Of a DNA stretch of 11,890 bases, positions 6,091 through 11,890 are shown one piece after another. The stretch comes from UBA6183 sp041302975 (GTDB taxonomy: Bacteria > Bacteroidota > Bacteroidia > UKL13-3), in the NCBI GenBank assembly GCA_041302975.1, contig JBFYQC010000077.1:1-11890 (forward strand), read 5' to 3'. A program made the position numbers and the translations under genes. Under the pieces are notes generated by a model that worked only from the letters and a program-made list of their open reading frames with translations, was not told the origin of the DNA and searched no databases. Positions within the stretch are counted from its first letter, which is position 1. Each line of letters starts with the position of its first letter.

Positions 6091-7417
6091 TGTAAACTCC
6101 TTTTCCTGTATTAATGTCAAGCATCCAAACATCCTTTGAAACAGTTGATCTCAATTCTGTTACAATTTTAGCTGCTTCAAAATAGTTGTTGCTAAAAATT
6201 ACAATACGTTTGTATTGTGATTTGGCGCTGCCTAAAATATGAGCATCCCAACCTTTATCTATATATTTATCACGAGCTACAATAGCATTTTGATCTTGAA
6301 CAAAAGAACCCACTACAATTGCGTAATTTTCTTTTACTTGACTTTGATCTATAGTAGCGGCTTTTATTTTAGTGCCATCTGGTGCAGTATAAGATAACAT
6401 TTTTGGATTCAAAGTATACCTGCTAGAGGTATCAATAGCGGTATCTGTTTTTGATGAAGTAGTGGTAGTAGATTTCTGATTTAACTTACTATCTTTTTTG
6501 CCTTTAGGGTTACTTTTTGCTTGTGCAGCTTCGACTTGTGCTGTTTGAATTGTGCTCATTTTGTTTAACAATTCGAGCATCATATTCATTTTTGCGTCAA
6601 TAGTATCAACTTTGACAGTTACTGTCTCAATCTTGTTATCAACTGTTTTAATTTCTTTTCTAAGCTGGGCAGCTAGGCTATCATTAGCTTGCTTGTTAAC
6701 CTCGCGCATATCTTTTTCTAACTTGGCTAGAAGTTGCTTTGTTCCTTCATTGTTTCTTATTGGCAAGTGAGCCCAATCCAACAATTGTTTTCTATCCTCA
6801 GGTAAAATTTTAAATGCTAAACCAACATATGTTAATGCGAACTTGTCATATTTACCATCACCTCTTATGTTATCTATTGCTGATGTTTGGGAAAAATTAA
6901 AGGTTACTCCACCCATTACATCAATCATTTCGTTAACATAGTATTTAACATTAACGCCCATATCATAAATGAAGTATGGTTTAGCTGTTTTTCCATCTAG
7001 TGCCTTATCCTTGTCATAATAATACATCATGTAATTAGCTCCAAGGCTAAAGTATGCATTAAATCTACTCCATGCATCAGTTCTTTGAGGTAAAAATGCA
7101 GTTACATTTAAATTAGCTTTACCACCTATTTGAGTAAAACTATTTCTAAAATAACCTGCTTTTGTGCTTCTTCCTGCAATACCGCCACCATTGGCATCTC
7201 CAGATAATGAAAAGTATTTATTAAATGAATATCTAAGACCTAGTCCTCCAAAAGGCGCTGTTGAAGGATTGGATTCTGTTAATAATGATGGTAATCCTCC
7301 ACGGAACTCGATACTTATACGAGCTTGTTGTTGACTATTTGAGTTGGTTACTAACAATAATAAACAAAGCAAAGTGCCTATAAGTTTTTTTGTTAGATAG
7401 TGCATGGTATTCTTCAT
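6083..7417 (-). CDS. Outer-membrane beta-barrel protein with coiled coil and C-terminal SPOR domain (SPOR-B)
   Basis: The product is 444 aa from the ATG at 7417; a second ATG four codons in (7405) is equally possible. The N terminus is a signal peptide (LTKKLIGTLLCLLLLVTNSNS, then QQ). Residues ~30-215 form a barrel like that of SPOR-A, sharing the GGxGLRYSFNKYFSLSG-type strand, FNAYFSLGANYM, and the ending DRKQLLDWAHL. From ~226 to ~300 comes a charged heptad-like coiled coil (KLEKDMREVNKQ..., KVDTIDAKMNMMLELL), then a Lys/Ser/Thr-rich linker. A SPOR domain runs from about 364 (NYAIVVGSF) to the end. It is inferred to sit in the outer membrane and grip peptidoglycan; the coiled coil may oligomerise it. 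It has its own candidate promoter upstream. It converges with the methyltransferase gene, overlapping 8 bp, and its terminator appears to lie inside that gene. Confidence 0.83.
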   Translation of the reverse strand: MKNTMHYLTKKLIGTLLCLLLLVTNSNSQQQARISIEFRGGLPSLLTESNPSTAPFGGLGLRYSFNKYFSLSGDANGGGIAGRSTKAGYFRNSFTQIGGKANLNVTAFLPQRTDAWSRFNAYFSLGANYMMYYYDKDKALDGKTAKPYFIYDMGVNVKYYVNEMIDVMGGVTFNFSQTSAIDNIRGDGKYDKFALTYVGLAFKILPEDRKQLLDWAHLPIRNNEGTKQLLAKLEKDMREVNKQANDSLAAQLRKEIKTVDNKIETVTVKVDTIDAKMNMMLELLNKMSTIQTAQVEAAQAKSNPKGKKDSKLNQKSTTTTSSKTDTAIDTSSRYTLNPKMLSYTAPDGTKIKAATIDQSQVKENYAIVVGSFVQDQNAIVARDKYIDKGWDAHILGSAKSQYKRIVIFSNNYFEAAKIVTELRSTVSKDVWMLDINTGKGVYIK

Positions 7418-7457
7418 ACTTTTTTTACTATTTGTGGGGGGTAAGTATTAATAAAGT

Positions 7458-7465
7458 CAAAAATA
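7458..7465 (-). promoter_or_regulatory. Candidate -7 element for the SPOR-B gene
   Basis: On the minus strand the octamer TATTTTTG matches TAnnTTTG exactly and ends 40 nt before the ATG at 7417, giving a leader of about 35 nt. A -33 TTTG at the preferred spacing is absent; the nearest is 23 nt upstream of the octamer. AT-rich sequence makes chance matches likely. The surrounding gap (7418-7566) otherwise holds only A/T-rich sequence and no convincing terminator for bshC. Confidence 0.35.
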
Positions 7466-7566
7466 AGAGAAAAAAATCAAAGCACATGCAAAAAAACGAA
7501 TTCAGAATTGTTTAAAGTTGGTTAAAATAGACACATTATTTGAGTAAAGGCCTCATATTTTGCTTA

Positions 7567-9177
7567 TTAACCTTGTTTTACAATGAGGTTAATATCATTT
7601 TGAGATAGCGAAATATGGTTGTAAACCATATTAATGAGATCACTTATTGATTCCGTTATGCCATATGACAACACATTTGAAACGCGTTCTTGCATAGTTC
7701 CTGATGAAAAATAACTATCCTTAATAAATGAGTATTTATGATATTCTTTAGCAATTTTTTCACGTTGTTTTTTATCTAAAATACGCAATTGATGCTCAAG
7801 TTTGTGATGCCAATCTGTTTTATACGTAATTAGTTCGCTCCCAATTTTATTGTCGGTTTTCATTGCAATATCAATCAGCTGTTGCATGTTTTTAACAAAA
7901 TCATCAATATGTTTAACCTGGCCACCATCTTGGTTTAGAGTTACCAATTTACGTTCAATTGTAATATTGTCTTTAAATAAATCACCAGCATTTAGTCCGA
8001 TGCGCTCCAGTTGGTTGTTGTGTTGTTCATTCATCAACAATACGAAACTGCGTAGGGTTAGTATTGGAAACGTTATATTGTTATTGTCGAATACTGATTT
8101 TAATTGCATCCAATAAGCAATTTCACCAGGACCGCCAATGTAACTTAAATTAGGTAATATCAACTCCTGATAAACGGGGCGCATAATAACATTCGGACTA
8201 TACTTGTCAGGATTGATGTTGATATCGGCTTCAATTTCTTGTGTTGTAAATGATAAAGAAGTACCTTCTACTAAATAGTTTTCTCCCTCTTTTTTAATCA
8301 ATTTTCGGCCTTCATCACTCAAATAAAAAAAATTGATTTCACGACCATTAACTTGTGTTTTATATTTTTTACGGAGTTGGCTGTTGGTTTCTGTTAGCAC
8401 ACTAAAGTTACTTTGGTCAATAACATCTTTTTTAATAATTGGAATAAATAAGTTTTTTAGCCCCTTTGTATCTGCATCCAAAACCACTAATCCTTTATCG
8501 GCAAAAAGTAAATGAGCTAATTTGCGCGTTGCTTCACTCAAATTAGAGCTTGTTGTGTAACAATTATTCCACTCTTTGAGTTGTTTTTTTGCAAAATCGT
8601 TAGTGGCCAAACTAATTATTTGTTCCGCGAACTTATCGAAGTTACTAAGTGACAAGCGACCAACAGGCTGCTGTTTACTGTCAATATCCCAAGTGTGTTT
8701 GGTGCCATTGATAAATAAGTGATTCACCTCCTCAAAGTCATGATCTTCAGAAGCCATCCAAAATACAGGAACAAAGTTGTTGTCGGGGTAAGTCAACTTT
8801 AACTCCTCACACCATTTAATGGTACTTAATATTTTGTAAATAAAATATAGTGGGCCGGTAAACAAACACAATTGATGACCGGTAGTAACCGTGTATGTGT
8901 TGGGATTTAGTAATGAAGCAATGTTACCTTCAACCAAAGGTGATTTATTGAGCTTTATATTAGCCGTAACATATTGTTTATTCAACTCATCAACTAAAAT
9001 AGGCCTAAAACTATTGTTATAGTTTTTTTGCTCTATCATGGTTTTATACGATGCAATTTCTGGTTTCAGGTTATAAAAATCAGTCAGTTCAACCGAATTG
9101 TTAACGTAGTCTAAAATGATTTTAGAAAATTGATTGCTCTGTTCGAAACTGATGGTTGAATGGCTTACATTTTGCAT
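7567..9177 (-). CDS. bshC: Bacillithiol biosynthesis cysteine-adding enzyme BshC
   Basis: The 536-residue cytoplasmic product has the length and signatures of BshC (YllA family), which joins cysteine to glucosaminyl-malate in the last step of bacillithiol synthesis. Visible signatures are TTGHQLCLFTGPLYFIYK (Gly100-His101-Gln102), a nucleotide-binding-like Rossmann core segment, and VPVFWMASEDHDFEEV with Asp145-His146-Asp147. The downstream LPNLSYIGGPGEIAYWMQLK stretch is also typical, and the C-terminal third has the helical, coiled-coil character of the family. The ATG at 9177 begins one codon after the rimO stop (TAA, AGC, ATG), in the same reading frame, so the two genes are surely co-transcribed and probably translationally coupled. 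The partner genes bshA and bshB are not in the window. No key segment appears lost. Confidence 0.95.
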   Translation of the reverse strand: MQNVSHSTISFEQSNQFSKIILDYVNNSVELTDFYNLKPEIASYKTMIEQKNYNNSFRPILVDELNKQYVTANIKLNKSPLVEGNIASLLNPNTYTVTTGHQLCLFTGPLYFIYKILSTIKWCEELKLTYPDNNFVPVFWMASEDHDFEEVNHLFINGTKHTWDIDSKQQPVGRLSLSNFDKFAEQIISLATNDFAKKQLKEWNNCYTTSSNLSEATRKLAHLLFADKGLVVLDADTKGLKNLFIPIIKKDVIDQSNFSVLTETNSQLRKKYKTQVNGREINFFYLSDEGRKLIKKEGENYLVEGTSLSFTTQEIEADININPDKYSPNVIMRPVYQELILPNLSYIGGPGEIAYWMQLKSVFDNNNITFPILTLRSFVLLMNEQHNNQLERIGLNAGDLFKDNITIERKLVTLNQDGGQVKHIDDFVKNMQQLIDIAMKTDNKIGSELITYKTDWHHKLEHQLRILDKKQREKIAKEYHKYSFIKDSYFSSGTMQERVSNVLSYGITESISDLINMVYNHISLSQNDINLIVKQG

Positions 9178-9180
9178 GCT

Positions 9181-10494
9181 TTAAGAGGTTACGATAGTTC
9201 CGTATAAATCAAAGTCTTCGGCAGAGTCAATTCTAACTTGTGCAAAATCTCCAATACGCACATAGTTATTTTTGGCATCAACTAATACCTCATTATCCAC
9301 TTCGGGAGAATCAAACTCAGTACGACCAACATAGTATCCACTGTCTTTTCTATCAAACAACACTTTGTAGGTTTTACCTACTTTTTGCTGGTTAAGTTTG
9401 GCTGATATCCCTTGTTGAATATCCATCACAATGGCTGCACGTTCTTCTTTTACTTCTTGTGGCACATCGTCTACCATTGTTCCTGCATGTGTTCCATCTT
9501 CATGACTGTATGTAAATATACCTAAACGATCGAATTTGTTGTGTTCAACAAACTTACACAGGTCTTTAAAATCTTGTTCGGTTTCTCCAGGATGACCTGC
9601 AATAAGCGTGGTTCTAATGGCAATACCCGGAACTTTTTCACGCATGGTATCAATGACCTCTTGTGTACGTTTTGATGTTATTCCTCTGCGCATTATTTTA
9701 AGCATGTTATCGCTGGTATGCTGCAAAGGAATGTCAATGTATTTACAAATATTATCACGTTCACGCATCACATCAAGTGCATCTAATGGGAATTGAGAAG
9801 GGTAGGCGTAATGCAAACGAATCCAGTCTAAACCATTTATATCACTCATTCTACGCAGCAACTCGGCTAATTTACGTTCACCATATAAATCCAGTCCATA
9901 GTATGTACTGTCTTGTGCAATCAGTAAAATTTCTTTTGTGCCGTTTTTAACCAACCCTTTAACTTCAGTTTCTAATTGCTCGAAACTTTTCGATATGTGC
10001 TTACCACGCATAATAGGTATGGCACAAAAGGAACAAGGGCGATCGCAACCTTCGCTTATTTTTAAATATGCGTAATGAGAAGGTGTTGTAATTAAACGTT
10101 CGCCAATTAGCTCATGTTTATAATCTGCACCTAAGGTTTTAAGCAGTTGCGGAAGGTGTGTGGTACCAAAGTATTTATCTACATCAGGAATTTCTTTCTG
10201 TAAATCTGGCATGTAACGTTGCGATAAGCATCCTGTAACATATAACTTATCAATTTCACCTTGTTGTTTGGCCTCTGCAAAACGTAAAATGGTATCAATA
10301 CTTTCTTGTTTGGCATTATCTATAAAACCACAAGTATTAATAATAATAACGTTCGCATCATCATTGGTACTTTCGTGTTCTACATCAAAATTATTGGCTT
10401 TAAGTTGGCTGAATAGTTCTTCACTATCAACAATGTTTTTTGAACACCCAAGGGTTATGATGTTTACTTTATCTTCTTTACGTTTTGTTTTCAA
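9181..10494 (-). CDS. rimO: Ribosomal protein uS12 methylthiotransferase RimO
   Basis: This radical-SAM enzyme adds a methylthio group to the conserved aspartate (about 88/89) of ribosomal protein uS12. The N-terminal domain carries the three auxiliary-cluster cysteines Cys17 (LGCSKN), Cys55 (NTCGFID) and Cys89 (VTGCLSQ). The radical-SAM motif is Cys150-x3-Cys154-x2-Cys157 (GCDRPCSFCAIP). A C-terminal TRAM domain runs from about 370 to 437. The LGCSKN plus GCDRPCSFCAIPIMRGK combination fits RimO rather than MiaB. No ATG exists between the upstream in-frame stop and LGCSKN, so the start is a TTG at 10494, giving MKTKRKEDKVNIITLGCSKN, the length expected of Bacteroidota homologues. It leads the rimO-bshC operon and follows ftsY at a 177-bp distance. 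Confidence 0.96.
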   Translation of the reverse strand: MKTKRKEDKVNIITLGCSKNIVDSEELFSQLKANNFDVEHESTNDDANVIIINTCGFIDNAKQESIDTILRFAEAKQQGEIDKLYVTGCLSQRYMPDLQKEIPDVDKYFGTTHLPQLLKTLGADYKHELIGERLITTPSHYAYLKISEGCDRPCSFCAIPIMRGKHISKSFEQLETEVKGLVKNGTKEILLIAQDSTYYGLDLYGERKLAELLRRMSDINGLDWIRLHYAYPSQFPLDALDVMRERDNICKYIDIPLQHTSDNMLKIMRRGITSKRTQEVIDTMREKVPGIAIRTTLIAGHPGETEQDFKDLCKFVEHNKFDRLGIFTYSHEDGTHAGTMVDDVPQEVKEERAAIVMDIQQGISAKLNQQKVGKTYKVLFDRKDSGYYVGRTEFDSPEVDNEVLVDAKNNYVRIGDFAQVRIDSAEDFDLYGTIVTS

Positions 10495-10530
10495 AATACG
10501 CTAACTAAATAAGTTTAAATAATTAATAAA

Positions 10531-10626
10531 GTCCAAATTCGATTCCAGTCTTTTATCAGGTCGAATCGATTAAGAATTTGTAATTAGCAATTTTAACAAA
10601 TTGCCCAACAAATTCTAAATTTGGAT
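10531..10626 (-). other. Nested inverted repeats able to form a three-way junction in the ftsY-rimO gap
   Basis: TCCAAATT (10532-10539) pairs with AATTTGGA (10618-10625) as an outer stem. Inside are two side-by-side hairpins: TCGATTC (10539-10545) with GAATCGA (10563-10569), and AGAATTTGT (10573-10581) with ACAAATTCT (10608-10616). The latter encloses GCAATT (10587-10592) with AATTGC (10599-10604). Only a few bases separate the stems. No T-run follows on either strand, so it is not a plain terminator. A weak separate hairpin CGCTTT/AAAGCG (10650-10663) lies just after the ftsY stop. It could be a structured rimO leader, an RNase site or a small repeat element; the AT-rich composition weakens the case. 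The rest of the 10495-10671 gap shows nothing clear, including no promoter match. Confidence 0.4.
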
Positions 10627-10671
10627 TGACTCAACTAAATCATATAGCTCGCTTTTTAAAGCGTCTGTTGA

Positions 10672-11625
10672 TTAATTTGAGTTAAATAACGAATCAACAA
10701 ATTCGTGTTTGTTAAATAACTGTAAATCCTCAATACCTTCACCCACACCAATATATTTTACGGGTATTTTAAATAAGTCGGCAATGCCTATAACCACACC
10801 ACCTTTAGCTGTGCCATCTAATTTGGTTAATGCTAATGCATTTACTTCGGTGGCTGCGGTGAACTGTTTGGCTTGTTCAAAGGCATTTTGCCCAGTGCTG
10901 GCATCCAATACAAGTAGTACTTCATGAGGTGCATCAGGAATAATCTTACTCATTACGCGTTTAATTTTGGTCAATTCGTTCATCAAATCAACGCGGTTAT
11001 GAAGCCTACCTGCGGTATCAATAATCACTATATCGCCATTGTTTTCAGTCGCATATTTAACAGCATCAAAAGCAACAGATGCCGGATCTGTATTCATTCC
11101 GTGTTCAACAACATGCACGCCATTGCGCTCGCCCCAGATTTTTAATTGTTGAACGGCTGCGGCCCTAAAGGTATCTCCGGCACCTAATACTACTTTTTTA
11201 CCCGCGCTTTTAAATTGGTGTGCCAACTTACCAATGGTGGTAGTTTTGCCAACGCCATTTACGCCCACCACCATAATTACGTATGGTTTAACTGATTTTT
11301 CAGAGGCAAAGTCGTTTTCATATAAGCCGCTCTCATCAAAAAGTTTAGCAATTTCGTCTTTAAGCAATTTATTAAGTTCACCGGAGTTTATGTACTTGTC
11401 GGCTGCCACACGCTTTTGTAAACGCTCAATAATTTTGAGGGTAGTTTCTATGCCCACATCACTCGTCACTAAGATTTCCTCCAACTGGTCTAAAAAATCA
11501 TCATCAACGGTTGATTTACCAACCAATGCTTTACTGATTTTATCGAACAAACTGGTTTTAGTTTTTTCTAAACCTTGGTCGAGTTTTTCTTTTTTATCTT
11601 TACTAAAGAAACTGAAAATGCCCAT
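10672..11625 (-). CDS. ftsY: Signal recognition particle receptor FtsY
   Basis: The 317-residue SRP-family GTPase docks Ffh-ribosome complexes at the inner membrane for co-translational insertion. The start ATG at 11625 gives MGIFSFFSKDKKEKLDQGLEKTK, a short amphipathic, basic membrane-targeting helix. There is no long acidic A domain as in E. coli FtsY. The N domain (helical bundle, about 20-105) is followed by the G domain: P-loop GVNGVGKT (121-128, Lys127), DTFRAAA, DTAGRLHN and TKLDGTAKGG, then the closing GVGEGIEDLQLFN motif. All GTPase motifs are intact. It lies between the DUF4295 gene and rimO, the usual order in Bacteroidota. A terminator at 11681-11712 separates it from the DUF4295 gene, so it needs its own promoter in the ~55 bp before the ATG; only a poor match (TAAATTCG) is seen. 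Confidence 0.98.
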   Translation of the reverse strand: MGIFSFFSKDKKEKLDQGLEKTKTSLFDKISKALVGKSTVDDDFLDQLEEILVTSDVGIETTLKIIERLQKRVAADKYINSGELNKLLKDEIAKLFDESGLYENDFASEKSVKPYVIMVVGVNGVGKTTTIGKLAHQFKSAGKKVVLGAGDTFRAAAVQQLKIWGERNGVHVVEHGMNTDPASVAFDAVKYATENNGDIVIIDTAGRLHNRVDLMNELTKIKRVMSKIIPDAPHEVLLVLDASTGQNAFEQAKQFTAATEVNALALTKLDGTAKGGVVIGIADLFKIPVKYIGVGEGIEDLQLFNKHEFVDSLFNSN

Positions 11626-11680
11626 TTATAATTGTATTAAGCGGTGCGAATTTACTTTAATTTAGGCATCAACCATAATA

Positions 11681-11712
11681 AAAAAAGCACCCTGATTGCT
11701 CACGGTGCTTTT
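11681..11712 (-). terminator. Intrinsic terminator after the DUF4295 gene
   Basis: AAAAGCACC (11683-11691) pairs with GGTGCTTTT (11704-11712); three more pairs (TGA/TCA) can form inside the 12-nt loop. On the minus strand the stem runs into six T's (complement of 11681-11686). It lies 24 bp after the DUF4295 stop and would end the ribosomal-protein transcript arriving from the right edge, separating it from ftsY. Confidence 0.85.
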
Positions 11713-11736
11713 AAATATGGTAAAACCTTTAAGCTA

Positions 11737-11886
11737 TTAAGCTTTGAAGTGTGATTTAACGTCTTCGTTAGGAATAATTTCGGTTTTAAAAGAGTATGCA
11801 CCCTTTTTGTTTTTAACCGCACGGTACACTTTAGCAAAATCTTTGCCTGCACCTGTTTTTAATGTTGCAACTACCTTCTTAGCCAT
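11737..11886 (-). CDS. DUF4295 family small ribosome-associated protein, 49 aa
   Basis: The minus strand from the ATG at 11886 to the TAA at 11737 encodes 49 residues: MAKKVVATLKTGAGKDFAKV at the N terminus, then a basic stretch with KKGAYSFKTEIIPNEDVKSHFKA at the end. This is the highly conserved short DUF4295 protein of Bacteroidota, normally encoded right after rpmB (bL28) and rpmG (bL33) and just before ftsY. Its size, basic charge and position point to a ribosomal role; I recall a Bacteroidota-specific large-subunit protein (named bL38) from structural work that may be this family, but I cannot verify that here. It is complete, with only 4 nt of upstream sequence in the window, so rpmG would be expected just past the right edge. 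A strong terminator follows. Confidence 0.92.
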   Translation of the reverse strand: MAKKVVATLKTGAGKDFAKVYRAVKNKKGAYSFKTEIIPNEDVKSHFKA

Positions 11887-11890
11887 GGTT

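Noticed and set aside
7470..7566. Possible terminator for bshC near GAATTC followed by a T-run on the minus strand.
   Set aside because: The available stem is only 4-5 weak A-T pairs; not supportable as a terminator.
10603..10687. GCCCAAC at 10603-10609 and GTTAAAT at 10681-10687 resemble the RYYYAAC and GTTRRRY ends of an integron attC site.
   Set aside because: The two ends are not complementary, the second lies inside ftsY, and the genes around are core housekeeping genes rather than cassettes.

Overview
The window looks like an ordinary housekeeping stretch of a Bacteroidota chromosome (AT-rich, probably a Chitinophagia/Sphingobacteriia/Flavobacteriia-like lineage; I cannot place it more closely). 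The signs are a type IX secretion C-terminal sorting domain, a DUF4295 ribosome-associated small protein next to ftsY and rimO, BshC of bacillithiol synthesis, two outer-membrane barrel-SPOR proteins, no visible Shine-Dalgarno sites, and a Bacteroidota-type promoter (TTTG / TAnnTTTG) in front of the tRNA genes.

Layout. Bases 2-649 (+) hold the 3' end of a secreted Ig-like-repeat protein ending in a T9SS type A tail, closed by a hairpin terminator. Everything from about 749 to the right edge is on the minus strand except one RNA methyltransferase gene. Reading leftward in the minus direction, these are: DUF4295 (complete, 49 aa, at the right edge) with its terminator; ftsY; a 177-bp gap with nested inverted repeats; rimO and bshC (3 nt apart, clearly one operon); a barrel-coiled-coil-SPOR protein (SPOR-B); the plus-strand SPOUT methyltransferase, convergent with it and overlapping by 8 bp; a paralogous barrel-SPOR protein (SPOR-A) with terminator; mutS; tRNA-Gly(GCC); tRNA-Leu(UAA); and a 71-aa lipoprotein with terminator.

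The genes fall into unlinked housekeeping jobs: translation and protein targeting (DUF4295, FtsY, RimO, tRNAs, rRNA/tRNA methyltransferase), thiol metabolism (BshC), mismatch repair (MutS), and envelope (two SPOR proteins, lipoprotein, T9SS cargo). I see no mobile element, CRISPR array, toxin-antitoxin pair or defence island, and no convincing new multi-gene system.

The most interesting signals are regulatory. A perfect 14-bp hairpin with a U-tract sits antisense inside the catalytic-motif codons of the methyltransferase gene and appears to terminate the convergent SPOR gene. The terminator between the two tRNAs overlaps what reads as the promoter of the second tRNA. The ftsY-rimO gap can fold into a three-way junction. 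The SPOR paralogue pair flanking the methyltransferase is also worth a look.
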